Below, one piece after another: positions 25,911 through 34,479 of a DNA stretch of 43,982 bases. Position 1 is the first letter of the stretch; each line of letters opens with the position of its first letter. Made by a program: the position numbers and the translations under genes. The stretch comes from JANQLU01 sp964434955 (GTDB lineage: Bacteria; Planctomycetota; Planctomycetia; Pirellulales; Pirellulaceae): positions 1 to 43,982 of the forward strand of contig CAYSXI010000019.1 of NCBI GenBank assembly GCA_964434955.1, read 5' to 3'. The notes beneath the pieces were generated by a model. The model searched no databases, was not told the DNA's origin, and was given only the letters and a program-made list of their open reading frames with translations.

Positions 25911-28586
25911 ATGATGCGACAGGAATCAGGGAACTCAATTCGCAAATCGCTGTGGCTTAAGAGCTTGTTGTTGAGCTTGGTGGTCGCGTTCGTGATTGGC
26001 GGCCTTTGCGATTCTGTTTTTGCACAGCGAAGAAATCGCGGCAACAATCGTAATAATCAAAGGCCCAGTCAGGAATCGGGAAAACTGTACGGCTGGGATC
26101 CAGAGGACACGGCGGCCTATATCGAGCGCGACGAGTTCGTCGAAATTCGCCTCAACAAGGATAACAAATACGCCATACTTCACGTTTTTCCCGTCTTGAG
26201 AAATCAGGATGGTGAGAAGCTGAATCCGCCCTACAACCTGGGGCAGCCGGGCTTTTGCGTTTTTCGTTTTGCTAACGATACGAGCCAATCGTACCAAGTT
26301 CCCTGGAGCAGTATCGAAAAGATTTCAACGTTTGAGGACTTGGTCTTGGCAGAAGCCAACCGTGCCATGAAACAACTTGACCTCGACACGGCATTCAAAG
26401 GTTACCTGTTCCTCTACGACCGAAATCGGGTCAATCCTCAAATCCGAAAAGCGCTTGAAAACTATCTGTTTGTCGATGGACAACGGCTAAAAAAAGAAGG
26501 CAAGTATTCCGATGCCCTGACCGTGTTTGAGGAGCTTTACGACAGGAATCCACGATTCGTTTACGCCGGTCAGGCGGGTGGATTGGTCGGGGCGATCAGC
26601 GAGTGCTATGACAAAATGATCGAGCAGAAAGCGGACAGCAATGACCTGCCCTCGATTCGGAAAATCCTGACGTTCATCGAAGACAATTACGGTGAACGGA
26701 TGGAAGACATCACCAAAAAATGGCGAGGTCGAATTGTCGACATTGGCAAGGCGGTGCTCGATGATGCTCGCGAAGCAGCCAAGGGCGATGATCCTTTTGA
26801 GGCGCACCGAAAAGTTCGTGTCATGATGCACGCGGTGCCGGAAATCTCGGAATCCGAACAACTGTTTGGCGATGTGATTCGAAAATTTCCCTATGTATTC
26901 GTGGGCGTCGCCCAAAAGCCAAACAAGTACGATAGCAGCGACATCACGCATTTTGCCGACCGCCGAGTTGGGCGACTGACCCATCGGAATTTGATTGAAT
27001 TCCTGGAGCCCGGCGATGAGGGCGGAAAGTACGTATTCCCAAGTGGACGGATTACACCCGTCGGGGAACAGGGCCTGAAGTACAAATTCGAGATTGCCGC
27101 ATTGCCGGGACAAACTCGTACGTTGGGTGTGCCCGACATCACGGCTTACCAGGTTTCGAGTCGGCTTTTGAATTTGGGCGACAAGAAATCGCCGGAGATG
27201 CATCTACCTTGGGCAAGAATTGTCCGCAGCATTGAGATTCAGGACGAGAAAACGGTCCTGGTGAATCTGCGTTTCCCGCACGTTCGCCCCGAGTCGTTGC
27301 TGCAGGTGCCCTATCGATACTATGCGGAAAAAGCTCCAGACCAGAATGGATTCTACGTCGAGAAGTCAACGGACGGGAATAACACGTTGTTTGAGTTGAA
27401 CCCGAACTACGCTGCGATTGAAGGACGGCAACATCCAAAAATCATCGAACGCAAATTCCGCAGTCGATCCCAGGCGACCGAAGCTCTGGTTCTTGGTGAA
27501 GTCGACGCGGTTGATCGAGTTTTCCCTTTGGATATTCGCAAGCTAAAAGCGAATCCGGACATCGAAGTGAAGCCCTACAACCTTCCGACCATTCACATGT
27601 TGGTTCCCAACCAGCGTAACGACTACATGAAGAGTCGGGATTTTCGGATTGGATTGCTCTATGGTCTGAATCGAGAATTGATTTTGAAAGAAATGCTGGC
27701 CGGTGGACGGGAGATTGAGGGATTCGAAGTGATCTCGGGGCCGTTCCCCATTGGGGCCGAAGATGCGGATCAAACGGCCTATGGTTACAACTTCAAAGTC
27801 AAACCGAGTATCTACAACATTTACCTGGGAATCACGATGGTTCAGTTTGCCCAGGTAAGGCTGACCGATCAGTTGAAAAAACGCGCCGAAAAGATCTTTC
27901 AGCCGGACTTTGATCTTTTAACGAGTGAAGACCCGAAACAGGCTTTGCTTAAAAAGATTCAGGAGACGGTGGTCGAGGTTGGCAACGACGAAGATGAATT
28001 GATCACGGCTTTGTTCCCCGAAGTCAGCAAAACATTTCCGGAATCGGATCAAGAGGAATTGGAGAAGCGGCTTGCCGAGTTCGTCAAAGAACTTCCGGCG
28101 GTCAAACAGCCGCCAATTACGATTGCCTATCCGGAAGACGATTTGGCAGAGTTGGCGGTCGAATCGATTGGCCAGATGTGGAAAGTCATCGGGATCGATG
28201 TGAAACTTCGGCGGCTCAAACCGGGGCTGACGATTCCACCGGATGACGATTGGGATTTCCTGTTTACCGAAATCACGATGCATGAGCCGCTGCTCGACAT
28301 CGCAAAAATCCTCGGCCAAGAAGGCCTGTCGCCTGACGTCAGTGCTTCGATCAAGCTCGAGCTTTTCCGGCTGGGACGAGCCGATCGATGGTCGCGGGTT
28401 TTCGAATCCCTCAAAGCCATTCATCGACATAGCAACGCAGAAATGGCTGTATTGCCTTTGTGGCAAGTCATGGAGCACTATGCGTATCGAAAGAACTTGA
28501 AGAATACAGGGACACGGATTTCGAACCTGTACCAGAATGTGGATCGTTGGCAGCTTGATCCGCCAAAAGCAAAAGACGATCAGTAA
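25911..28586 (+). CDS. Solute-binding-like protein (SBP_bac_5 / oligopeptide-binding type)
   Basis: 891 residues. A signal peptide (SLLLSLVVAFVIGGLCDSVFAQ) is followed by an Arg/Asn-rich stretch and then about 290 residues of an SH3-like and helical region. The C-terminal 540 residues look like family 5 extracellular solute-binding proteins: NPNYAAIEGRQHPKIIERKF, EALVLGEVDAVDRVFP, IHMLVPNQRNDYMKSRDFR, LLYGLNRELILKEML and a terminal lobe with LWQVMEHYAYRK. Such proteins normally hand peptides or nickel to an ABC permease, but no permease or ATPase gene is present. The size is about 1.6 times the family norm. It lies 43 bases after the propeller gene, so it probably belongs to the ExbB/ExbD operon and may serve the motor-driven system. 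Confidence 0.82.
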   Translation: MMRQESGNSIRKSLWLKSLLLSLVVAFVIGGLCDSVFAQRRNRGNNRNNQRPSQESGKLYGWDPEDTAAYIERDEFVEIRLNKDNKYAILHVFPVLRNQDGEKLNPPYNLGQPGFCVFRFANDTSQSYQVPWSSIEKISTFEDLVLAEANRAMKQLDLDTAFKGYLFLYDRNRVNPQIRKALENYLFVDGQRLKKEGKYSDALTVFEELYDRNPRFVYAGQAGGLVGAISECYDKMIEQKADSNDLPSIRKILTFIEDNYGERMEDITKKWRGRIVDIGKAVLDDAREAAKGDDPFEAHRKVRVMMHAVPEISESEQLFGDVIRKFPYVFVGVAQKPNKYDSSDITHFADRRVGRLTHRNLIEFLEPGDEGGKYVFPSGRITPVGEQGLKYKFEIAALPGQTRTLGVPDITAYQVSSRLLNLGDKKSPEMHLPWARIVRSIEIQDEKTVLVNLRFPHVRPESLLQVPYRYYAEKAPDQNGFYVEKSTDGNNTLFELNPNYAAIEGRQHPKIIERKFRSRSQATEALVLGEVDAVDRVFPLDIRKLKANPDIEVKPYNLPTIHMLVPNQRNDYMKSRDFRIGLLYGLNRELILKEMLAGGREIEGFEVISGPFPIGAEDADQTAYGYNFKVKPSIYNIYLGITMVQFAQVRLTDQLKKRAEKIFQPDFDLLTSEDPKQALLKKIQETVVEVGNDEDELITALFPEVSKTFPESDQEELEKRLAEFVKELPAVKQPPITIAYPEDDLAELAVESIGQMWKVIGIDVKLRRLKPGLTIPPDDDWDFLFTEITMHEPLLDIAKILGQEGLSPDVSASIKLELFRLGRADRWSRVFESLKAIHRHSNAEMAVLPLWQVMEHYAYRKNLKNTGTRISNLYQNVDRWQLDPPKAKDDQ

Positions 28587-28607
28587 TCGAGAAACAGCAG
28601 GGTTTTA

Positions 28608-30422
28608 ATGCCTTACCAGTTGATAACAAGTCGAAACAAAAGCCTCGCCTTCGGCGAATTGCGAGGCCCGCTATTTGGCAAAGCCCAAGTGCTTTGGCAA
28701 ACCATGTTTGCCGTGATGGTCGCGCTCACGGTTGTTTCCGTTTCCTTTTCCCAGGACCCGGCCGGAAACCAGGGCGACAAAAAGGAATCCTCGCAGGACG
28801 AAAGCGGAAATCAGAAAAAGAAGAAAAAGGTCGTCAATCAAGCTTGGGAGTATTGGGCCTATCGGGTCAATACGTGGGTCGTCACCGATGGTAGTTATGA
28901 AACGCAGTTGGTTCTGAACGACACGATCGAACAAATTAATTCGCTTTCTTACATTGCCGATTCGAGCGCGTGGAAAGTCAATGCGGATGCAGCGCCAGCT
29001 CTCTGGAATTGGCGATTCATACGGTACTTGGATGATCCTTCCCGATTGAACTACCTTTCGGCCACGCAGATTGAAAAATTGCACAAACGACAGGAAGCGG
29101 TTGCCCGTGCGAAAGCCAAAAAAGACGGTGGAAAGTACGAGGATATTCTTGCCGCGATGCCAGCTCCTTACACGCCTTTGGAGCAATCATTCAGCGAGAT
29201 GATCAATGGTCTCGAGAACGAGGCGGTGGACAAGCTGATGATTGTTCGCCTGCGTTATCAAGACGGTGTCTATGAAACGAGTGCACGCGAATATGATTTG
29301 AGAACTCGGAAATGGGGCGCCACGACGAGTCTGGAAACGGGGGTTTCTGGCCGCGTAGGAGCACTTGCGTTTCGAGCACTTTCCAATGCCTTCATGCCGA
29401 TCACCCGGCTGGAGAAGGTATACGATTACCAGAACATGGAAACGCGGAAAACGGAACGATGGGCGCGGGCTCGAATTCGAGCGATTGGTGTCGCCAAAAC
29501 CGTTGAGAAGGATTCAGCCGGCAAGTGGGTGACTTCAAACAACACGTCGTCACCGGTTTGGGTCCGAGACCAAGACATATTGCTTCCGGTCGTTCGCCGC
29601 GTGACGCGTGAAAAGGTATTCGAGAGCACGCAAACCATTGGCTGGACCTTCCTGGTGATTCGAAACCGCGATGGAACAAAATTGGAATGTCGAACTCAAT
29701 CGAAAGATCGCGTTCCTTTGTCGGGGCGAACCGGTACTCGAATCGAGAAACTCGCGTTAGTCATCCGTCCGCCCAACCGTCCGACCTTGGTGACGATGTA
29801 CGCGCGGGCGATACCCGTGAAACCAGAATTTCGAAAGCCTCCCGATCCTTTGGCCAACTACGAGGTTTACTCACGATCACCAGGCGATCCGATTGAAAAG
29901 GCTTCGGATATTGTTGGCATCACCGACTTCTTTGGGCAGGTTGTGATTCCACCATCGGACAACGGATTGCGATTGCTGTTTATCAAGAGCGGTTATCGTC
30001 CCTTGGCAAAACTGCCAGTCCTTCCCGGTCTCGAGGAGGAGCTCGTGATCGAGCTTCCCAATGATGAGGACCGACTGTTTGCCGAAGGAATTGTTCGTGG
30101 CCTTGAAAATGAGGTAAAAGACCTTCTCGCGCAGCGTAAGGTTCTGGTATTGCGTATCGAAAAACTGCTTGAGAAAGGGAAGATCGCCGAAGCGGATGCC
30201 CTGTTCAAGTTTTATCGTTCGCTGAATACAGCACAGTTGATGAAGGAAAAGGTCAACTTTGAACGTCAGCAATTGATCGTGAAAGACGAATCGCAGCGGC
30301 CGCGGATCAATGACATGTTCGACAACTTGGTGAAAACCGTCGACAAGTTCATGACGTCAAATGAAGAACGAAGGATTTTGACGCTGATCAACCAGGCCCG
30401 TCGTGCGAATGCAGGCGGGTAG
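28608..30422 (+). CDS. Exported protein of unknown function
   Basis: 604 residues, ATG 21 bases after the previous stop, with AGCAGGG as a plausible ribosome-binding site. A hydrophobic segment (TMFAVMVALTVVSVSFSQ, about 32-49) probably acts as a signal peptide or anchor; a later start at the Met in FGKAQVLWQTM is possible. A Lys/Asp/Gln-rich stretch follows, then a folded region with AWEYWAYRVNTWVVTDG and repeated beta segments. After residue 430 there is an Ig-like or carboxypeptidase-regulatory-like stretch (VVIPPSDNGLRLLFIKSGYR, PLAKLPVLPG). The end is a long charged helix. I do not recognise the family. As the last gene of the operon it is likely part of the same envelope system. Confidence 0.8.
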   Translation: MPYQLITSRNKSLAFGELRGPLFGKAQVLWQTMFAVMVALTVVSVSFSQDPAGNQGDKKESSQDESGNQKKKKKVVNQAWEYWAYRVNTWVVTDGSYETQLVLNDTIEQINSLSYIADSSAWKVNADAAPALWNWRFIRYLDDPSRLNYLSATQIEKLHKRQEAVARAKAKKDGGKYEDILAAMPAPYTPLEQSFSEMINGLENEAVDKLMIVRLRYQDGVYETSAREYDLRTRKWGATTSLETGVSGRVGALAFRALSNAFMPITRLEKVYDYQNMETRKTERWARARIRAIGVAKTVEKDSAGKWVTSNNTSSPVWVRDQDILLPVVRRVTREKVFESTQTIGWTFLVIRNRDGTKLECRTQSKDRVPLSGRTGTRIEKLALVIRPPNRPTLVTMYARAIPVKPEFRKPPDPLANYEVYSRSPGDPIEKASDIVGITDFFGQVVIPPSDNGLRLLFIKSGYRPLAKLPVLPGLEEELVIELPNDEDRLFAEGIVRGLENEVKDLLAQRKVLVLRIEKLLEKGKIAEADALFKFYRSLNTAQLMKEKVNFERQQLIVKDESQRPRINDMFDNLVKTVDKFMTSNEERRILTLINQARRANAGG

Positions 30423-30516
30423 GTTTGGCGTTCCGGGTGCCAGAACGTTGTCGCGGACCTTCTCAGGCCGCTTTCTATTTTGTGTCGATCTAACGTTGGA
30501 CCGGGGCCGTGAAATA

Positions 30517-31968
30517 CTAGCGTCGAATCTTGCCGGAATCGACGTTGGTCTGGCTGGCTGATCGAAACACCGATCGACGGATTTCCATTTTCCGAATCAG
30601 GTCGAGGTAGTGCTTTCGGTTCTTGTTGAATTCTGCTTTGGATTCGACACTGCTGAACAGGACCATCATTTTTCGTTGTCCCAGGTCGACGGTGAGCCCT
30701 GTGACAATCCCTGAATTGACTTCCCGGCCTTGTTGGTCGTAAACGACGGGATCCATCCCGGCCAGTGCGGGGAAATAGGTGTCGGGATCCTTCATGAATT
30801 GGTCGCGTTTGGACTTGTCGGCAAAAAGAAACAACTTGCCTCGGTGGAAGCATCCCCAGTCCTTGTCTCCTCGAACAAACGATTTGTTCTCGAGCAGGCT
30901 GACGGGGCAAAATCCGTCGATGGCTGGCGTGTAAGAGATCGAACGCGGTTGATTGCGACGGTTAACAACGAATTCATTCTTTATTTTGCGACTGTTGGTA
31001 TTGGCAATCGGCTTACCTGCCATCGAAGCTTTGGGAGTCGTTGGCTTGGCATCGATTTGGGTTGAGTCTTTGGCGAACTGATTTTTGATTTTTGACTCGC
31101 GAGGCATCAAGGGAAGATTGTTACCCAGTTGGGAAGCCGAATTTGCAGGTGCCCTTTGATTTTTGTTCAGTTGCCGAACGATCTTTGGATCGACTTGTGG
31201 CATTTCGTGGATGGGGGCCTGATGGGTGGGGGCACTGTGTCGCGGCTTGGCAACTTTGGGAGCATCCACATTCAATCGATCTGGCCGGCCACCGGGATTG
31301 AAATTGGGTTGGTTGGGACTTCGATGGTAGACGATTCCGTCGGCGTTGGGCTTGAAGGATTTGCCTTGCTTTGTGATCAATTGGCGTTGTAACTCTTGAT
31401 CGCGCTTTTGAACGACTTCGGTGGCTATCTTGTTGCCGGCCACGGCGACTCGTTGCCGGGATTTGTCCGGGTCGGATAATTTCCCGATCGATTTGAGTAG
31501 TCGGATGTAGCCGTCTGAGTTTTGTGGACTCGGTCGTCGAAAGATCACTTTGCCGGACAAATCGACGATGATGTCCGTGGGCATTTTTCGCACGCCGAAG
31601 TGCGCGAACAATTCTGCGCCCGCAGCGTCTTCAATTTTGACGGCGATGACATTTTGTTGAAAAGCGCGAATCACCTGCGGGTTGTTAAAGACAAACGCCT
31701 CGAGTTTGAGGCAGGGCCTGCATTGCTTGCCCCAGAAGTGAAGCAGCAGGGGTTTATTCTCTTTGGCCGCAGCAATTTTTGCTTGATGCAGGCTGGTGTA
31801 CCACCGGATTCCGTTGGAATTGAAGTGGGACGTATCCGAGAGCGTCATATTGGACGCATAGCCCGAAGAAGATTGGGCATAGGCGCGATTCGCCTGCGCA
31901 CAGCCGGTTTTCGTTGACTGGCAAACGGCAAAAAGACACAGTGTCGTCAGGACAAACAGATAGCGCAT
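30517..31968 (-). CDS. Exported thioredoxin-like protein with C-terminal YHS-like domain
   Basis: 483 residues. An N-terminal signal (RYLFVLTTLCLFAVC) is followed by a thioredoxin fold at about 55-165: KPLLLHFWGKQCRPCLKLE with active-site C83-x-x-C86, and a cis-Pro motif VRKMPTDIIVD. Such periplasmic proteins act in thiol exchange or copper/heme protein maturation. The middle (170-350) is polar, Pro/Asn/Gln-rich and disordered-looking. The C-terminus (about 355-465) resembles a YHS domain (GFCPVSLLENKSFVRGD, GKLFLFADKSKRDQFMKDP), which in other proteins binds metals such as copper. The combination suggests a metal-related redox role (inference). It converges on the ExbB/ExbD operon; about 95 bases separate the ends. 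Confidence 0.85.
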   Translation of the reverse strand: MRYLFVLTTLCLFAVCQSTKTGCAQANRAYAQSSSGYASNMTLSDTSHFNSNGIRWYTSLHQAKIAAAKENKPLLLHFWGKQCRPCLKLEAFVFNNPQVIRAFQQNVIAVKIEDAAGAELFAHFGVRKMPTDIIVDLSGKVIFRRPSPQNSDGYIRLLKSIGKLSDPDKSRQRVAVAGNKIATEVVQKRDQELQRQLITKQGKSFKPNADGIVYHRSPNQPNFNPGGRPDRLNVDAPKVAKPRHSAPTHQAPIHEMPQVDPKIVRQLNKNQRAPANSASQLGNNLPLMPRESKIKNQFAKDSTQIDAKPTTPKASMAGKPIANTNSRKIKNEFVVNRRNQPRSISYTPAIDGFCPVSLLENKSFVRGDKDWGCFHRGKLFLFADKSKRDQFMKDPDTYFPALAGMDPVVYDQQGREVNSGIVTGLTVDLGQRKMMVLFSSVESKAEFNKNRKHYLDLIRKMEIRRSVFRSASQTNVDSGKIRR

Positions 31969-32419
31969 GATTGAGCGAAAAGCAGAATTCTAGGACTCCC
32001 CCACCATTGGATTTATCGGCTCCGTTCCTGTCAAAATATTGGGAAAATGACGAAAATTCCAAAAATGGCGATTTGGTCTGAAGTCCCTTTTTTAGCCGAA
32101 AAATGGCCAAAAATGCGATGTTTGCCGCATTTTTGCTTCGCTCGTGAACTTGACATATGCGATACTTTGGATAACACTTCGCATGAAATGAATGCTTCGC
32201 AATTGAGGCAGGAATGGTCTTTGGGATTACCGGCTTGTATCCCAGTTTCGTCTGAATGGAATGGACGTCCCGTCTTTGTACAACGGCTTCCAAACAGGCA
32301 TCCAAAGCAGATTCAAATGATGCTGATCTGAATGATTCGTAGGCATTTGGCTCGATTGGAAGCTTCGAGGGCGAGCACAAATCGGTGAATCGACCAAACC
32401 TCTAACCCTGCCCCAATGA

Positions 32420-32551
32420 TGGCTTGAATGGATCGGCGATTGGCTTGAATGGATCAGCCAAGGCAAGTCGTTGAGATACGGTCCGAGTTTCGAGTTTCAC
32501 CGCGACCTCGACGGTGGAGTCGACACCAAACGGTTTGAGATCAAAGTCTGA
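32420..32551 (+). pseudogene. Possible coding remnant with an in-frame 21-bp duplication
   Basis: After a TGA, a frame runs WLEWIGDWLEWISQGKSLRY and continues through FEFHRDLDGGVDTKR to TGA at 32549-32551. The 21-base repeat (32420-32440 and 32441-32461) doubles the WLEWI(G/S) unit in frame. There is no start codon. A second frame, 32576-32794, has similar codon choice and ends with ELPTSGTSSRQLWIASHN. Both may be pieces of a decayed gene; I do not recognise the family. Confidence 0.3.
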
Positions 32552-32877
32552 AACCAGAGGTTTAAGAACAAATGGGTGCCAACCCCTAATACGGCACCAG
32601 ACCTGACGCGGCCAAGGCCACGGAACGATTCGAAAAAACTGACGCGAATCATCAATAACGATTTGCGCGAAGGCGAATCCGATCAATTCAAACGAAGCAA
32701 ATTCGATATCAATTTTTTTGCGATTTACACAGAAGTTGAACTGCCGACGAGCGGAACATCGTCGCGCCAACTGTGGATCGCTTCTCACAACTAAGTGAGG
32801 CAGGTTTCCCCATTTGGGAATGGGAACAACCGCTAACCGAGTTGAGAAATGACTCAAGTTGGCGATTGCACGGAATT

Positions 32878-32908
32878 GCCTGATTCGTTTCTAAAACGGG
32901 AATCAGGC
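32878..32908 (+). promoter_or_regulatory. Leader stem-loop upstream of rho
   Basis: GCCTGATTC (32878-32886) pairs exactly with GAATCAGGC (32900-32908). An inner GTTT/AAAC pairing closes a three-base loop, with a two-base bulge. It lies 63 bases before the rho start. rho is known in other bacteria to be controlled by attenuation in its leader, so a regulatory role is reasonable but unproven. Confidence 0.55.
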
Positions 32909-32971
32909 GGAGAAAACATTCCCGGGGGCAAATGAGTTAAGAAGCTCGATTTTCTAATAGGTGAAAATTCC

Positions 32972-34294
32972 ATGGCAAAGAAACGATATCGCCCGCGCGG
33001 CGGTAGCAGTCGTTCCTCTGGAAGCCGAAACAACGGTCGCTCAGGCGGTGGTGGAAACAACCGATCTGGCGGCGGAAACAACCGGCGACGTCGCAATTCT
33101 CGCTATTCCTCTTATGGCCAGCGACGAGACGAGCAACCCGAAGAACCAGAATTGGATGAAAATGGCGAAGTAATTTTGAACGAAGGCGTTGGTTTGCTTG
33201 AATTGCATCCCAATGGCTACGGATTTCTTCGCAGCCCTGACAATAATTATTCTCGTGAACGATCCGATCCTTTTGTTCCTGGAACAATGATCGAGAAGTT
33301 TGGACTACGTGCGGGTGTCATGATTCGCGGCATGGTCCAGCCGGCCCGACGGCAACAGGGGCCGCGATTGCGCGAGATTCTCGATATCGACGGCGTTGAG
33401 CCAGACAAGTATTTGGAGGTCAAGTCGTTTGATGGACTGACTCCCATCAATCCAGAAGAATGGTATCAGTTGGAAACGGGGCCTCAGCCGCTGACAACTC
33501 GCGTCATTGACTTGTTGACGCCCATGGGAAAAGGCCAACGTTCATTGATTGTTGCACCGCCACGAACCGGTAAGACAATCATGCTTCAGCACATCAGCCA
33601 TGGAATCGCGGAAAACTATCCCGACGCCAAGTTGATCGTCTTGCTGATTGATGAACGTCCAGAAGAAGTGACGGACATGCGACGAAACGTCAACGGCGAA
33701 GTCATCGCAAGTAGCCTCGACGAAGATATCGAGAGCCATGTTCGGATTTCCCAATTGGTCATCGAACGCTGCAAGCGTTTGGCCGAAATGGGACGCGACG
33801 TTTTCTTGTTGATGGACTCGATTACCCGGTTGGCTCGTGCCTTCAATAAATGGGTTGGTAACACCGGTCGTACGATGAGTGGCGGTGTGGACATCAAGGC
33901 GATGGACATTCCAAAGAAACTTTTCGCAACCGCTCGAGCCTTCGAGGAAGGCGGGTCGCTGACCATCGTCGGGACGGCTTTGGTCGACACCGGTAGCCGG
34001 ATGGACGAATTGATCTTCCAGGAGTTCAAGGGTACCGGAAACATGGAACTTGTTCTCGACCGAAAGCTTTCGGATCGAAGAGTTTTCCCAGCGATAGATA
34101 TTTCTCAATCGGGGACGCGGCGCGAAGAATTGCTGTTGTCGCCGGACGTTTTGCACGCGGTCACAATGCTTCGACGAACGTTGACGACGATGCATCACGT
34201 CGATGCGATGGAACAACTGACCAAGCAGTTGGAAAAGTTCAAAACGAACCAGGAGTTCATCACCCTGATCAGCGGGAAGATGGCAATCGACTAA
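32972..34294 (+). CDS. rho: Transcription termination factor Rho
   Basis: 440 residues. Rho is a hexameric RNA-dependent ATPase that releases transcripts. Residues 1-55 are low-complexity Arg/Gly/Ser/Asn, an intrinsically disordered N-terminal extension. The RNA-binding domain (about 68-140) contains GYGFLRSPDNNY, the primary-site motif. The ATPase core has Walker A APPRTGKT (195-202), Walker B region LIVLLIDERPEEVTDM, Q-loop region NKWVGNTGRTMSGGVD, and R-loop area DRKLSDRRVFPAIDISQSGT. The terminal helices (EQLTKQLEKFKTNQEFI) are standard. Walker A reads PPRTGKT instead of PPKAGKT of E. coli. The ATG at 32972 is supported by AGGTGA just before it. The gene stands alone, with a leader hairpin before it and a terminator after it. 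Confidence 0.98.
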   Translation: MAKKRYRPRGGSSRSSGSRNNGRSGGGGNNRSGGGNNRRRRNSRYSSYGQRRDEQPEEPELDENGEVILNEGVGLLELHPNGYGFLRSPDNNYSRERSDPFVPGTMIEKFGLRAGVMIRGMVQPARRQQGPRLREILDIDGVEPDKYLEVKSFDGLTPINPEEWYQLETGPQPLTTRVIDLLTPMGKGQRSLIVAPPRTGKTIMLQHISHGIAENYPDAKLIVLLIDERPEEVTDMRRNVNGEVIASSLDEDIESHVRISQLVIERCKRLAEMGRDVFLLMDSITRLARAFNKWVGNTGRTMSGGVDIKAMDIPKKLFATARAFEEGGSLTIVGTALVDTGSRMDELIFQEFKGTGNMELVLDRKLSDRRVFPAIDISQSGTRREELLLSPDVLHAVTMLRRTLTTMHHVDAMEQLTKQLEKFKTNQEFITLISGKMAID

Positions 34295-34299
34295 CCGGT

Positions 34300-34322
34300 A
34301 GTCAACGAAAAAGTCGTTGACT
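34300..34322 (+). other. Hairpin directly after the rho stop codon
   Basis: AGTCAACGA (34300-34308) pairs exactly with TCGTTGACT (34314-34322) around a five-base loop. No T-tract follows, so it may protect the 3' end rather than terminate. A second small stem, GAGCC-AAA-GGCTC, lies at about 34350-34365. Confidence 0.7.
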
Positions 34323-34386
34323 GGACCTCGTGACAAAGGTCGTTAACCCCGAGCCAAAGGCTCAACGGGTGCAAAAAAGAATCCAT

Positions 34387-34411
34387 GGCCGCAGCAATGC
34401 GGCCTTTTTTT
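34387..34411 (+). terminator. Intrinsic terminator of rho
   Basis: GGCCGCA (34387-34393), GNRA-type loop GCAA, TGCGGCC (34398-34404) and seven T residues. It lies 93 bases past the rho stop and 69 bases before the convergent sulfatase gene ends. Confidence 0.93.
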
Positions 34412-34479
34412 GTGAACGTCCGGCTATCCAATGGTTTGCGAGCGGGTTTTGGCTGAGCCAAATGCGCCACTTACTTGTC

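Larger units (their letters stand above)
31969..32971. other. 1-kb spacer before rho with hairpins and possible gene remnants
   Basis: No intact gene is convincing. A stem AAAAATGCG (32109-32117) pairs exactly with CGCATTTTT (32126-32134) and could terminate transcription on either strand. A TTGACA sequence follows at about 32149 but without a good -10. Two plus-strand frames look protein-like although lacking starts or neighbours: 32420-32551 and 32576-32794. The last 100 bases are the rho leader. Confidence 0.5.

Noticed and set aside
31754..32380. Minus-strand frame of 208 residues overlapping the thioredoxin gene start
   Set aside because: It overlaps the well-supported thioredoxin/YHS gene in another frame of the same strand.
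32402..32857. Minus-strand frame of 151 residues before rho
   Set aside because: No recognisable start context or family; its only notable repeat is the mirror of the 21-bp duplication, and plus-strand frames in the same place look more protein-like.
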